The notes beneath the pieces are model-generated. The model made no database searches. It was not told where the DNA came from and saw only the letters and a program-made list of their open reading frames with translations. DNA of 64,000 nucleotides, from contig BQOK01000001.1 of the NCBI GenBank assembly GCA_022835495.1, positions 1,488,001 to 1,552,000 on the forward strand, given 5' to 3'. The position numbers and the translations under genes were made by a program. This DNA comes from Oscillospiraceae bacterium. Its GTDB lineage: Bacteria > Bacillota > Clostridia > Oscillospirales > Ruminococcaceae. Below, one piece after another: positions 27,346 to 40,060 of the stretch; position 1 is the stretch's first letter, and every line of letters begins with the position of its first letter.

Positions 27346-27521
27346 ACTTTTGGGAGAACGCCAAAATATAAATTGTAATGCCGGTTTGCACCGCCGGAAC
27401 AGCACACTACAGCTCGTATAAGCGCTCCGGACGATTGGTCTGGAATTTCCACAAAAAGGCTGCGCACAAATGGGCAAATTGCCAAAAGACCGACTTTGGG
27501 GCGAAAAAAGGGCAAAACGTG

Positions 27522-27551
27522 TTGACTTTTGCGGGCAGGGTATGGTATTAT
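27522..27551 (+). promoter_or_regulatory. rRNA promoter P1
   Basis: TTGACT, 18 bases, TATTAT, about 290 bases before the 16S gene. Confidence 0.7.
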
Positions 27552-27614
27552 AACTGAGCCGCCAAAAGCGGCGGCCCGCAGCAAGGGCTTGCGTAAAAAT
27601 CTCAAAAAAACAGC

Positions 27615-27643
27615 TTGACAAAGCGAAGATGGCGAGATATAAT
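27615..27643 (+). promoter_or_regulatory. rRNA promoter P2 with full consensus boxes
   Basis: TTGACA, exactly 17 bases, TATAAT, preceded by an A-run (CTCAAAAAAACAG) that may act as UP element. Tandem P1/P2 promoters are usual for rRNA operons. Confidence 0.85.
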
Positions 27644-27678
27644 AAACAAGCTGCCCCGGAGCGGGGCATGCGGCAGGA

Positions 27679-27699
27679 CCTTGAAAACTGAACAATATC
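27679..27699 (+). promoter_or_regulatory. 5' arm of the pre-16S processing stem
   Basis: CCTTGAAAACTGAACAATATC pairs with 29442-29462 (GATATTGTTCGGTTTTGAGGG) allowing G-U. This encloses the 16S gene and is the likely RNase III site. Confidence 0.7.
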
Positions 27700-27838
27700 G
27701 AAGCTTGAAAGGAACCCTTTTTGGAGCTATTGGAGCTCTAAAAAAATTCCAAAAAACAAGTAATTCAAAGGACGCAAGCGATTGCGTTCTGAGGAATACA
27801 GCGATTTAAATTCAGAGTAATCTGGTTTAGATACCATT

Positions 27839-29369
<1,531 letters not shown>

Positions 29370-29521
29370 GGGAGACAGCAGACACGGAGGGCCGGAAGGC
29401 CGTTTGGTGAGCTGTAGAAAGAGGGAGACTTGAGAGTTTCAGATATTGTTCGGTTTTGAGGGCCCTGAAAACAGGAGTCTTCAGAGAAGAAGAGAGCAAG
29501 CAAGCCGAAGCGCGAGAGCGT

Positions 29522-29597
29522 GGGGGTATAGCTCAGCTGGGAGAGCACCTGCTTTGCAAGCAGGGGGTCAGGAGTTCGAGCCTCCTTATCTCCACCA
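29522..29597 (+). tRNA. tRNA-Ala (TGC)
   Basis: 76 bases with encoded CCA. Acceptor GGGGGTA pairs with TATCTCC, the anticodon loop is TTTGCAA, and the T loop is GTTCGAG. Confidence 0.95.
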
Positions 29598-29601
29598 ATA
29601 T

Positions 29602-29678
29602 GGGCTCATAGCTCAGGTGGTTAGAGCGCGCGCCTGATAAGCGCGAGGTCGGTGGTTCGAGTCCACTTGAGCCCACCA
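29602..29678 (+). tRNA. tRNA-Ile (GAT)
   Basis: 77 bases with encoded CCA. Acceptor GGGCTCA pairs with TGAGCCC, and the anticodon is GAT in CTGATAA. It follows tRNA-Ala, the reverse of the order in Bacillus and E. coli operons. Confidence 0.95.
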
Positions 29679-29728
29679 CTTTTCTCATTATGAGAAGAGA
29701 AAAGCTGAGAGCGCTTGCTCATGATGTA

Positions 29729-29750
29729 CCTTGAAAACTGAATAATAAAC
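29729..29750 (+). promoter_or_regulatory. 5' arm of the pre-23S processing stem
   Basis: CCTTGAAAACTGAATAATAAAC pairs with 32703-32724 (GATTATTATTCAGTTTTGAGGG), enclosing the 23S gene. The sequence nearly repeats the pre-16S arm. Confidence 0.7.
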
Positions 29751-29828
29751 TGCGAAGAGATTTAAGAAAATTTGTAACTACAATTTTGATTAGATCTCGT
29801 TGGCAAAATAGGAGAATCAAAGGAAAAC

Positions 29829-32667
<2,839 letters not shown>

Positions 32668-32774
32668 ATTTCCGAAGGTACTCCTAGAGAGCCAGAACGC
32701 AGGATTATTATTCAGTTTTGAGGGTGCATCTGAGAAGATGGACTTTCGCGAGAGAAAGGCGATGGCCAGCAATG

Positions 32775-32890
32775 GCCGGTACCGATGACGCAGAGGACCC
32801 ACCTGTTCCCATTCCGAACACAGTAGTTAAGCTCTGTGGTGCCGAAGATACTTGGCTGGAGACGGCCCGGGAAAATAGGAAGGCGCCGGC
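32775..32890 (+). rRNA. 5S ribosomal RNA
   Basis: 116 bases. CCATTCCGAACACAGTAGTTAAG is the conserved loop region, and GCCGG at the start pairs with CCGGC at the end. Confidence 0.93.
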
Positions 32891-32900
32891 TTTCTCGGAC

Positions 32901-32952
32901 AAGAGGCCCTGCAGGAAGGATTACTCCTTCCCGCAGGGCCTCTTCCTTTTTT
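32901..32952 (+). terminator. rRNA operon terminator
   Basis: AAGAGGCCCTGC and GCAGGGCCTCTT pair, with an inner GGAAGG/CCTTCC stem, then CCTTTTTT. Confidence 0.9.
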
Positions 32953-33217
32953 GCGCGCTTGCTAATGCAGCGATGGCCCCTTTGCGGCGTGGTGCCTGAA
33001 TGACGCCTGCCCCGCTGCCTTGCCCGCCGCGGGGCTGTGTGCGCCTTTGGGGGCGGCAGGTACAACCAAACAGATACAACCAAAAATGTTGGGCGGGACA
33101 AAAGGGTACTTCTGGGCCGCCGCTGCATATCCTTTTACGGAACGAACATTCTAACCATGTGCGCCTGCCGCGAGGACACACGGCGGGCAGGACGGGCCGC
33201 AGAAGGAGAAAACAGGA
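32953..33217 (+). other. intergenic stretch after the rRNA operon
   Basis: Nothing recognisable beyond a tandem ACAACCAAACAG/ACAACCAAAAAT at 33062-33087. No gene with a ribosome site is seen before dedA. Confidence 0.5.
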
Positions 33218-33835
33218 ATGCAGCAGACGGTGACCGAATTGATTGGCCGGTTTGGCTATTGGGGCGTTTTTTTTCTGATCTTTATTGAGAATATTTTCCC
33301 GCCGATCCCCTCGGAGGTAATCCTGCTGTTTGGAGGGGCGCTTACCCTGAGCACGGCCATGGAGGTGCCGGGGGTTGTGGCGGCGGCCACCTTCGGCTCG
33401 CTGGCCGGGGCAATCGCGCTGTATGCGCTGGGGAGGGCGCTGGGGCTGGAGCGGCTGAAAAAGCTGTTTGCGGGGCGGCTGGGGCGCATCCTGCATTTCC
33501 ACCCTGAGCAGGTGGATCAGGCGTTTGGCTGGTTTGGGCGGTACCAGAACCGGGCGGTGTTCATCTGCCGCTGCGTGCCGGTGGTGCGCAGCCTCATCTC
33601 GATCCCCGCGGGGTGCAACAAGATGGGCCTGCCCTTGTTTTTACTGCTGACGGCCCTGGGCAGCGCGGTGTGGAATACGGTGCTGGCGTGGCTGGGCGCG
33701 CTGCTGGGCACTGCCTGGGAGAGGGCGCTGCCCTACCTGACCCGCTACTCCCGGATCATTTTGATCGTGTGTATCCTGGCACTGGCGGGCTACCTGATCT
33801 GGATGGCGCTGGGGCGCAAACGCCCGAAAGAATAG
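33218..33835 (+). CDS. DedA-family membrane protein
   Basis: This 205-residue inner-membrane protein belongs to the DedA/SNARE-associated (VTT) family, whose members flip phospholipids or undecaprenyl phosphate across the membrane. It has the amphipathic re-entrant region ENIFPPIPSEVILLFGGAL and the conserved FICRCVPVVRSLISIPAG with its key arginines. About five hydrophobic segments are visible, and the tail is basic. ATG is behind AAGGAGAA. The gene is followed at 68 bases by a HAD phosphatase in the same direction, and a possible joint role in lipid-phosphate recycling is only speculation. Confidence 0.9.
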   Translation: MQQTVTELIGRFGYWGVFFLIFIENIFPPIPSEVILLFGGALTLSTAMEVPGVVAAATFGSLAGAIALYALGRALGLERLKKLFAGRLGRILHFHPEQVDQAFGWFGRYQNRAVFICRCVPVVRSLISIPAGCNKMGLPLFLLLTALGSAVWNTVLAWLGALLGTAWERALPYLTRYSRIILIVCILALAGYLIWMALGRKRPKE

Positions 33836-33903
33836 ACAAAAGGCTTTACAAAGCCCCTTCACCTGTGCGATGATAAGAAAAATGCATCTGTGGAGGAACT
33901 GCT

Positions 33904-34569
33904 ATGCTGCGCTATCCCTGCCTTGTGCTGGACCATGACGACACGGTGGTACAGAGCACCCCGACCATCCATTACCCTGCATTTATGGCCACGCTGAACG
34001 AGCTGCGGCCGGATGTTCGGTGGAGCCTGGAAGAGTTTATGCAATACAGCTTTGAACCGGGGTTTGAGGCCCTTTGCAGCGAACTGCTGGGGTTTACGCC
34101 GGAGGAAATGGCCCGGCAGGAGGAAAATTGGCGCGCCTTTTCGCTGACCCATGAGCCGCCCATGTTCCCGGGGATGGCGGAGCTGATCCGCAGGCAAAGG
34201 GCACGGGGCGGCCTGGTGTGCGCGGTGAGCCATTCAGAGGCGGATATCATTGCGCGGGACTATGTGAAGAACTGCGGTTTTGCGCCGGACCTGATTTTTG
34301 GATGGGAACAAGGGCCCGGACGGCGCAAGCCCAGCCCCTGGCCGCTGCAAGAGATCATGCGGGTGTACGGCCTTGTGCCCGGGCAACTTTTGATGGTGGA
34401 CGACCTGAAGCCGGGATGGCAGATGGCCCGCGCCTGCGGTGTGCCCTTTGCGTTTGCGGGGTGGGGCAGCCCGGTGGCTGCCATTCACACCTTTATGCGC
34501 GCAGGTGCCGACCACTATTTTACCCGGGTGGAGCAGCTGGAAGAACTGCTGGTAGGCTGTGAGCGCTGA
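33904..34569 (+). CDS. HAD-family phosphatase
   Basis: This 221-residue cytoplasmic hydrolase shows HAD motif I as LDHDDTV (nucleophile first Asp), the motif II region as AVSHSEAD, the lysine motif in GRRKPSPWPL and motif IV as MVDDLKPG. The cap is the helical type placed after motif I. Phosphoglycolate- or beta-phosphoglucomutase-like members share this plan; the substrate is not predictable. ATG follows GTGGAGGAA. It ends before a hairpin terminator. Confidence 0.85.
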   Translation: MLRYPCLVLDHDDTVVQSTPTIHYPAFMATLNELRPDVRWSLEEFMQYSFEPGFEALCSELLGFTPEEMARQEENWRAFSLTHEPPMFPGMAELIRRQRARGGLVCAVSHSEADIIARDYVKNCGFAPDLIFGWEQGPGRRKPSPWPLQEIMRVYGLVPGQLLMVDDLKPGWQMARACGVPFAFAGWGSPVAAIHTFMRAGADHYFTRVEQLEELLVGCER

Positions 34570-34661
34570 AAAACAGCCGCAGCGAAGCTTTTTTGTGGTG
34601 AATTGCCGCTGTTCGAGCTCACGGGGAAGGATTGAAGGACAAGATAAAAACAGCTTTGCCC

Positions 34662-34695
34662 AGGCGGCCCGCAGAGATTTCTGCGGGCCGCCTTT
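34662..34695 (+). terminator. hairpin terminator after the HAD gene
   Basis: AGGCGGCCCGCAGA-GATT-TCTGCGGGCCGCCT, fourteen perfect pairs, with only a short T tract. Confidence 0.75.
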
Positions 34696-34837
34696 GTGCA
34701 GGCCGCCGCAATTTTCAAATACCTTTCAAAGGAATTTTGCAAAGTTTTCACACCCCGAAGGTACAATGAAGCTTGGCAAAAAGCGGAAAAGGGTTGAGCT
34801 GCTTTTTGCGCATTGAGAGCAAAGGAGTGTGGCTTTT

Positions 34838-35962
34838 TTGATCCAGGCAGAGCATTTGACCAAGCGCTACGGCAGCCACCTGGCGGTGGACGATATCTCG
34901 TTCACCGTGAAGGAGGGTACCGTATACGGGCTGCTGGGCCCCAACGGGGCGGGCAAATCCACCACCATGAACATTCTCACCGGCTATATTTCGGCCAGCA
35001 GCGGCAGCGTTTCGATTGACGGACACGACATTTTGGAGGAGCCGGCCGCGGCCAAGGCCTGCGTGGGGTACCTGCCGGAGCAGCCGCCCCTGTACCCGGA
35101 TATGACCCCCGCCGAGTACCTTGCGTTTGCGGCTGAGCTGAAAAAGGTAAAGCGTGCGGACCGGGCCGGGCAGATCCGGGCGGCCATGCAGCGCACCGGC
35201 GTGCAGGAGGTGGAGCACCGGCTGATCAAGAACCTGTCGAAGGGATACCGGCAGAGGGTCGGCCTGGCGGCGGCGCTGCTGGGCGAGCCTAAGGTCATTA
35301 TTCTGGATGAGCCCACGGTGGGGTTGGACCCGGCCCAGGTGATCGAGATCCGCGAGCTTATTACCGAGCTGGGCAAAGAGCACACGGTTATTTTGTCGAG
35401 CCATATTCTGAGCGAGGTGAGCGCTTTGTGCGACGAGGTGCTGATCCTGGCCCAGGGACGGCTGGCCGCACAGGGAACACCGGCCGAACTGGCGGACGCG
35501 CTGGGAGGAAGGACGACCCTGAAGCTTACCGCGCTGGGGGAGGCGGGCAAGGTGCTGGCCGCGCTGGAGGGCCTGGCGGGCGTGCAGAGCGCCGAGCTAA
35601 CGGGAGAGGCGAACGGCGAGACCAGCCTGCGCCTTACGGCGGAGGAAGGGAACGATCTGCGCGCGGCCGTGAGCGCGGCGCTGGCGGCGGCGGGCTGCCC
35701 GGTTCTGGCCCTTACCACCGAGGCCCTGAGCCTGGAGGAGGTGTTCTTGCAGCTCACCGCCCAGGAGCCGGAGGAAGAGGCGGAGAGCGCCGCCGCGCCA
35801 AAGGCGCAGGAAGCCGGGCCGGATGAAGCGCAGCCCGGGGGCGCGGAGGAAACGGGACAAGAGCCGGAGGACGGCGGGCCGGAGAATGCCCCCCTGGACG
35901 GCACGGCGCGGCAGGAGCAAGCCGCGGAACCTGCCCCGGAAGAAAAGAAAAAGGGGGAATGA
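34838..35962 (+). CDS. ABC transporter ATP-binding protein, GldA-like
   Basis: This 374-residue ATPase drives the adjacent ABC-2 type permease. The nucleotide-binding domain has Walker A GPNGAGKSTT, the signature LSKGYRQR and Walker B VIILDEPTVGLD, with an H-loop in ILSSHIL. A C-terminal regulatory domain (about 225-305) is followed by an unusual acidic Ala/Glu/Pro-rich tail of about 65 residues. The start is TTG at 34838, 10 bases after AAAGGAG; GTG at 34829 is too close to that site. It heads a four-gene operon whose partners resemble GldF, GldG and a DUF4340 protein. Confidence 0.85.
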   Translation: MIQAEHLTKRYGSHLAVDDISFTVKEGTVYGLLGPNGAGKSTTMNILTGYISASSGSVSIDGHDILEEPAAAKACVGYLPEQPPLYPDMTPAEYLAFAAELKKVKRADRAGQIRAAMQRTGVQEVEHRLIKNLSKGYRQRVGLAAALLGEPKVIILDEPTVGLDPAQVIEIRELITELGKEHTVILSSHILSEVSALCDEVLILAQGRLAAQGTPAELADALGGRTTLKLTALGEAGKVLAALEGLAGVQSAELTGEANGETSLRLTAEEGNDLRAAVSAALAAAGCPVLALTTEALSLEEVFLQLTAQEPEEEAESAAAPKAQEAGPDEAQPGGAEETGQEPEDGGPENAPLDGTARQEQAAEPAPEEKKKGE

Positions 35963-35965
35963 GCC

Positions 35966-36829
35966 ATGGCTGCGATCTTTAAACGGGAGTTCAAAAGCTA
36001 TTTCAGCGGCATGATGGGATGGGTGCTCACCGGCGTGATGCTGCTGTTTGGCGGGATCTATTTTACGGCCGCGAACCTGCAGGGAGGGTATACCGATTTT
36101 ACCATTACCCTTTACAGCTTTGTGATCGTGCTGCTGGTGTTCATTCCGCTGCTCACCATGCGCAGCTTTGCAGAGGAAAAGCGCGCCCGCACCGACCAGC
36201 TGCTGCTCACCAGCCCGGTGAGCGTGCCGGGGATCGTGCTGGGCAAGTACCTTTCGCTGGTGGCGATGTTTGCAGTGCCGGTGGCGGTGCTTGCACTGTA
36301 TCCGCTGCTGATGAGGGCGCTGGGCGGCGCGGACCTGGCGGCAAGCTACAGCGGCTTTTTGGCTTACCTGCTGATGGCGGCCGCGGGCATTGCGGTGTGC
36401 ATGTACCTTTCCGCGCTGACGGAAAACCAGATCATTGCGGCGCTGAGCGGATTTGGGGTGCTGCTGGTGAGCTACCTTTTGCCCAGCATCCAGACCCTGT
36501 TCACCGCGGGCAGCGGCCTGGCCCTGATCGTGTTCGGCGTGGTCCTGGGCGCCGCCGCGCTGGCCGCCGGCCTTCGCAGCCGCAGCCTGGCGCTGGGCGG
36601 CGGGGTGTTTGCCGTGGGCTGTGTGGTCCTGGCTGTTTTTTGGGGCACCAAAAATGCGTTCCTCACAAGCGCTTTCAACGCGGTGCTGGGGGCGCTGGCC
36701 CTGTTTGAGCCGTTTTTGAGTTTTGCGAACGGGCTGTTCGACCTGGGCGCGCTGGTGTATTATGCCAGCGTGGCGGCGCTGTTCCTGTTCCTGACCGGCC
36801 AGGCGCTGGAAAAGCGCCGCTGGAACTAA
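35966..36829 (+). CDS. ABC-2 type permease, GldF-like
   Basis: The 287-residue protein has six hydrophobic segments. The N-terminus IFKREFKSYFSGMMGWVLTG and the cytoplasmic TMRSFAEEKRARTDQLLLTSPVS box are typical of GldF/ABC-2 subunits. It starts 3 bases after the ATPase stop, so the two are coupled. In Bacteroidetes GldF is tied to gliding, but non-gliding Firmicutes carry the same set; the cargo is unknown. Confidence 0.85.
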   Translation: MAAIFKREFKSYFSGMMGWVLTGVMLLFGGIYFTAANLQGGYTDFTITLYSFVIVLLVFIPLLTMRSFAEEKRARTDQLLLTSPVSVPGIVLGKYLSLVAMFAVPVAVLALYPLLMRALGGADLAASYSGFLAYLLMAAAGIAVCMYLSALTENQIIAALSGFGVLLVSYLLPSIQTLFTAGSGLALIVFGVVLGAAALAAGLRSRSLALGGGVFAVGCVVLAVFWGTKNAFLTSAFNAVLGALALFEPFLSFANGLFDLGALVYYASVAALFLFLTGQALEKRRWN

Positions 36830-36847
36830 GGGAAGGGGGAGAACGGA

Positions 36848-38287
36848 ATGAAAGGATTCAGCCTGAAAAAAGCCGGAAAGGGCGCGGGGCAAAGCAGGAC
36901 CGTGTTCGAAAACGGCGCGATGGCCAGCGTTCTGACCGCGGCGGTGCTGGCGGCGGTGATACTGGTAAACCTGCTGGTGGGCAAGCTGCCGAAAAAATTC
37001 ACCCAGTTTGATCTGAGCCAGAACGGAGTGTACTCGATCGGCGAGGATACAAAACAGCTGCTGGCGGGCGTGGAGCAGGACGTCACCTTTTACTATCTGG
37101 CGCAGACCGGCCAGGAACAGAAGAACCTGACAGCGTTTCTGGACCGCTATGCCGGCGAGAGCAAACACGTGCGCTGGGAACAGAAGGACCCTGCGCTGTA
37201 TCCCACCTTTGCCGCACAGTACGGCGCGAAGGACGCCGCCGAGGGCAGCATTATTGCGGTGTGCGGGGAGCGCAGCAAGGTGATCGACGCGGGGGAGCTG
37301 TACCAATACGATTACTCGAACTACTACACCACCGGCAGCGTGGATATGCTGTTCGACGGCGAGCAGCAGCTCACCAGCGCCCTGTATTACGTAACAAGCG
37401 GCGACCTGCCCGTGGTGTATCAGCTGACCGGGCACGGGGAGGCGGGCCTTTCCTCCAGCCTGGAAAGCGCGCTGAACGCCCAGAACATTGAATTGCAGAG
37501 TTTGGCGCTGGTGAGCGCCGACGAAGTGCCAAAGGATGCGGCCGCTCTGATCCTGGCGGGGCCCACGGTGGATTACACGGCCGAGGACGTGCAGCTGCTG
37601 CGGGACTATCTGGACGGGGGCGGCAGCCTGCTGGTATTCACCGACGCCTCGGCGGCCACGCCGAACCTGGATGCGCTGCTGGCGGAATACGGCCTGGCGC
37701 GCACGCCGGGCCTTGTGGTGGAGGGGGACGCAAACCACCACGCCCGGGGCTACGACTATTACCTGCTGCCGGACGTGGGATACCACGAGGCAACCCAGGC
37801 GGTGCAGGATTTGTATGTACTGCTGCCCATGGCACAGGCCATTGAGGTGAGCGAAACCGAGAATGTGAGTGTTTCGAAGCTGCTCAACACCTCCGGCTCC
37901 GCTTACAACAAGACAGCCGGGTACGACATGACCACCACCGCAAAGGAAGAAGGCGACACCGACGGCCCCTTTGCGCTGGCGGCGGCCGCCACAAGGACCC
38001 TGGGGGAGGCCGAGAGCAAGGTGATCTGGGTAGGAAGCTTGAACCTGCTGAACCAGGCCATCGACGCGCAGGTGGCGGGCGGCAACAGCCAGTTCGTTTT
38101 GGGCTGCACCGCCTGGCTGTGCGGGCAGGATGCAGGCGTGCTGATCGCGGCCAAAAGCCTTTCCGGCGATCAGCTGGTGGTGAGCGCGGGCCAGGCGGCC
38201 CTGTGGGGCAACCTGACCACCATTGCGCTGCCGGCGCTGTGCCTGATCGCGGGCGCGGCCATTACCATCCGGCGGAGGCGGCGGTGA
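36848..38287 (+). CDS. GldG-family extracytoplasmic ABC-associated protein
   Basis: The 479-residue protein has one membrane segment at about 27-48, a large extracytoplasmic part and a second segment at the C-terminus ending in a run of arginines. The sequence FDLSQNGVYSIGEDTKQLLAGVEQDVTFYYLA matches the start of the GldG ABC-type transport family, and a ThuA/GATase-like region with QLTGHGEAGLSSS follows. It sits 18 bases after the permease gene. It probably forms part of the transporter on the outer face of the membrane; the substrate is not known. Confidence 0.8.
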   Translation: MKGFSLKKAGKGAGQSRTVFENGAMASVLTAAVLAAVILVNLLVGKLPKKFTQFDLSQNGVYSIGEDTKQLLAGVEQDVTFYYLAQTGQEQKNLTAFLDRYAGESKHVRWEQKDPALYPTFAAQYGAKDAAEGSIIAVCGERSKVIDAGELYQYDYSNYYTTGSVDMLFDGEQQLTSALYYVTSGDLPVVYQLTGHGEAGLSSSLESALNAQNIELQSLALVSADEVPKDAAALILAGPTVDYTAEDVQLLRDYLDGGGSLLVFTDASAATPNLDALLAEYGLARTPGLVVEGDANHHARGYDYYLLPDVGYHEATQAVQDLYVLLPMAQAIEVSETENVSVSKLLNTSGSAYNKTAGYDMTTTAKEEGDTDGPFALAAAATRTLGEAESKVIWVGSLNLLNQAIDAQVAGGNSQFVLGCTAWLCGQDAGVLIAAKSLSGDQLVVSAGQAALWGNLTTIALPALCLIAGAAITIRRRRR

Positions 38288-38288
38288 G

Positions 38289-38975
38289 ATGAGAGCAAAA
38301 GAAAAATTATTGCTGGGACTGGCCGCCCTGCTGGCGGTGCTGGCGCTGGGGGTGTTTGCCGCGGGCAGGCTGAGCGGGGCCGAGAGCCGTTCAGCCGGAG
38401 AGGAAAGTATCCCGCTGGCGGACTGGCCGGCGGCGGACATTGAGCGTTTTGGCATTGAGTATGCGGGAGAAACGCTCACCTTTGTGAAAGCGGAGCTGCC
38501 GGAGGGGCAGGCCGGGAGCGGCGCGGCCGCAGACTCGGATGGAGCGGCGGAGCCGGAGAGCGAATGGCGGCTGGAGGGCGAGCCGGAAACGGCGCTGGAC
38601 CAGGGCGCCGTAAGCACCATGCTCACGGCCCTGGCGGGCCTGCAGGCCGACCGGGCGCTGGGTGCGGCCAGCGGGGAATACGGCCTTGACACGCCGACCC
38701 TGCGCTTTTGGGTGACGGCGAACGGGGCCACCCACACCTTTGCGGTGGGAGATGAGAACGGTGTGACCGGCTCGGTCTACCTGCAAAGGGAGGGGGAAAG
38801 CGAAGCGTATCTGGTGGCCGCCAGCCGGGTGGCGGGTTTGAAAAAAACGAGGGGCGACCTGCTGGCAGAACCGGCGGACACGGCCGGCAAAGAGGGCGTG
38901 GAACCGACGCCCGGGCAGGGGGAAAACGCCCCGCAAAGCGGGCAGACGGCGGAGAGCGCGGCCCCCGGAGAATAG
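38289..38975 (+). CDS. DUF4340-domain membrane-anchored protein
   Basis: This 228-residue protein has an N-terminal signal anchor (LLLGLAALLAVLALGVFAAG), then an acidic linker and a DUF4340-type beta domain (ALAGLQADRALG, YGLDTPTLRFWV, and VGDENGVTGSVYLQ), ending in a Gly/Glu/Pro-rich tail. DUF4340 proteins usually follow gldG in ABC operons, as here (1 base after the gldG-like stop). Family members are often longer with several DUF4340 units; this one has a single unit. Confidence 0.78.
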   Translation: MRAKEKLLLGLAALLAVLALGVFAAGRLSGAESRSAGEESIPLADWPAADIERFGIEYAGETLTFVKAELPEGQAGSGAAADSDGAAEPESEWRLEGEPETALDQGAVSTMLTALAGLQADRALGAASGEYGLDTPTLRFWVTANGATHTFAVGDENGVTGSVYLQREGESEAYLVAASRVAGLKKTRGDLLAEPADTAGKEGVEPTPGQGENAPQSGQTAESAAPGE

Positions 38976-38986
38976 GACACAGGAAG

Positions 38987-39036
38987 GGCCCCGCCCCCTG
39001 CCGCGCCGCCAGGCGCGCAGGGGGCGGGGCCTTTTG
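38987..39036 (+). terminator. terminator of the gld-like operon
   Basis: GGCCCCGCCCCCTG pairs with CAGGGGGCGGGGCC, with an inner CGCGCC/GGCGCG stem, then TTTT. Confidence 0.88.
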
Positions 39037-39067
39037 CGGCCTTTACAGTTTGTTTGCAGTTTCGAGA

Positions 39068-39096
39068 TTTACACAAAGGCGCGAAACGTGTATAAT
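39068..39096 (+). promoter_or_regulatory. promoter of the vanY-like gene
   Basis: TTTACA, 17 bases, TATAAT; 65 bases before the start codon. Confidence 0.75.
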
Positions 39097-39160
39097 AGTT
39101 ATTTATGAACGTGTATTTTACAGGGCCGAACAGGCCATGTTTCAATGGGGAGGATGTAGT

Positions 39161-40036
39161 ATGCCAACAGGGTATCAGGGCCGCGATATGAGCGAGGCCG
39201 AACGCCGCCGCCGGGCGGCCGCGCGCATCCGGCGCAGGCGCAGAATTCTGCGCAACCGCATCATTTTTGCAGTGGGATGCCTGGCCGTGCTTGCCCTTGC
39301 GGGCTTTGGCGTGTTCAAACTGGTGAAATTTGTGCAGGGGAAGGGGGACGGCGATCCCAAGCCCCCCGCCAGCACCTCCCAGCCGGCCTCGACCCCGGCT
39401 TCCGCAGCGGGCACGGGGGTGAGCACGGGGGAGCCCGCCTCAGAGCCTGCCGCGGACCCGCAGGGGGAGGACTGGCTGCTGACGCTGGTGAACAACAACG
39501 TGCCGCTGCCCGAGGGGTGGAGCATTGAAACCGAGGTGGCCGAGGAGAGCAACCAGAAGGAACTGGCCGCCGTGGCCGCCCAGGCTTACCGGCAAATGAA
39601 ACAGGCCGCGGCGGCAGAGGGCATCGACCTTTTGCTGTGCTCGGGCTACCGCACGGTGGAATACCAGGAGAATTTGTTCTCCCAGCAAAAGCAGAAGTGG
39701 CTGGATAAAGGCTATTCGGAAGAGGACGCCTACAACGAGGCCAAAAAGGTGGTGGCGGTGCCGGGATATTCCGAGCACAATTCCGGGCTTGCGGCCGATA
39801 TCGTGACCCCCAAGCACCAGAACCTGGACGACGCGTTCGGCGATACCGACGCCGCCAAGTGGATGTTTGAGCATGCGCCGGAGTACGGCTTTATTCTGCG
39901 CTACCCGGAAAACAAACAGGCCATCACCGGTATCATTTATGAGCCCTGGCACTACCGCTACGTGGGCGTGGAAAACGCAAAGGCAATTACGGCCAGCGGC
40001 AAATGCCTGGAGGAATATCTGGACCAGAACGTATAA
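39161..40036 (+). CDS. D-alanyl-D-alanine carboxypeptidase, VanY/M15B type
   Basis: This membrane-anchored zinc peptidase trims the terminal D-Ala of wall peptides. The 291-residue protein has a basic N-terminus, a membrane segment at about 32-50, a Ser/Thr/Pro-rich linker, and an M15B domain with SGYRTVEYQ, the zinc motif GYSEHNSGLAADI and EPWHYRYVG. ATG at 39161 follows GGGGAGG by 8 bases; the longer frame from 39050 lies upstream of the transcript start. No vancomycin-resistance ligase is nearby, so a housekeeping wall role is more likely than resistance. Confidence 0.87.
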   Translation: MPTGYQGRDMSEAERRRRAAARIRRRRRILRNRIIFAVGCLAVLALAGFGVFKLVKFVQGKGDGDPKPPASTSQPASTPASAAGTGVSTGEPASEPAADPQGEDWLLTLVNNNVPLPEGWSIETEVAEESNQKELAAVAAQAYRQMKQAAAAEGIDLLLCSGYRTVEYQENLFSQQKQKWLDKGYSEEDAYNEAKKVVAVPGYSEHNSGLAADIVTPKHQNLDDAFGDTDAAKWMFEHAPEYGFILRYPENKQAITGIIYEPWHYRYVGVENAKAITASGKCLEEYLDQNV

Positions 40037-40060
40037 ACCACAAAAAGGAGATAAACTGTT

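Noticed and set aside
35597-38737. 1046-codon antisense open frame over the gld-like operon
   Set aside because: Shadow of three real genes; composition is biased and no domain is seen.
39161-40036. Vancomycin-resistance VanY within a van cluster
   Set aside because: No D-Ala-D-Lac ligase, dehydrogenase or VanX lies nearby; the separate VanZ-like gene at 24 kb is unlinked.
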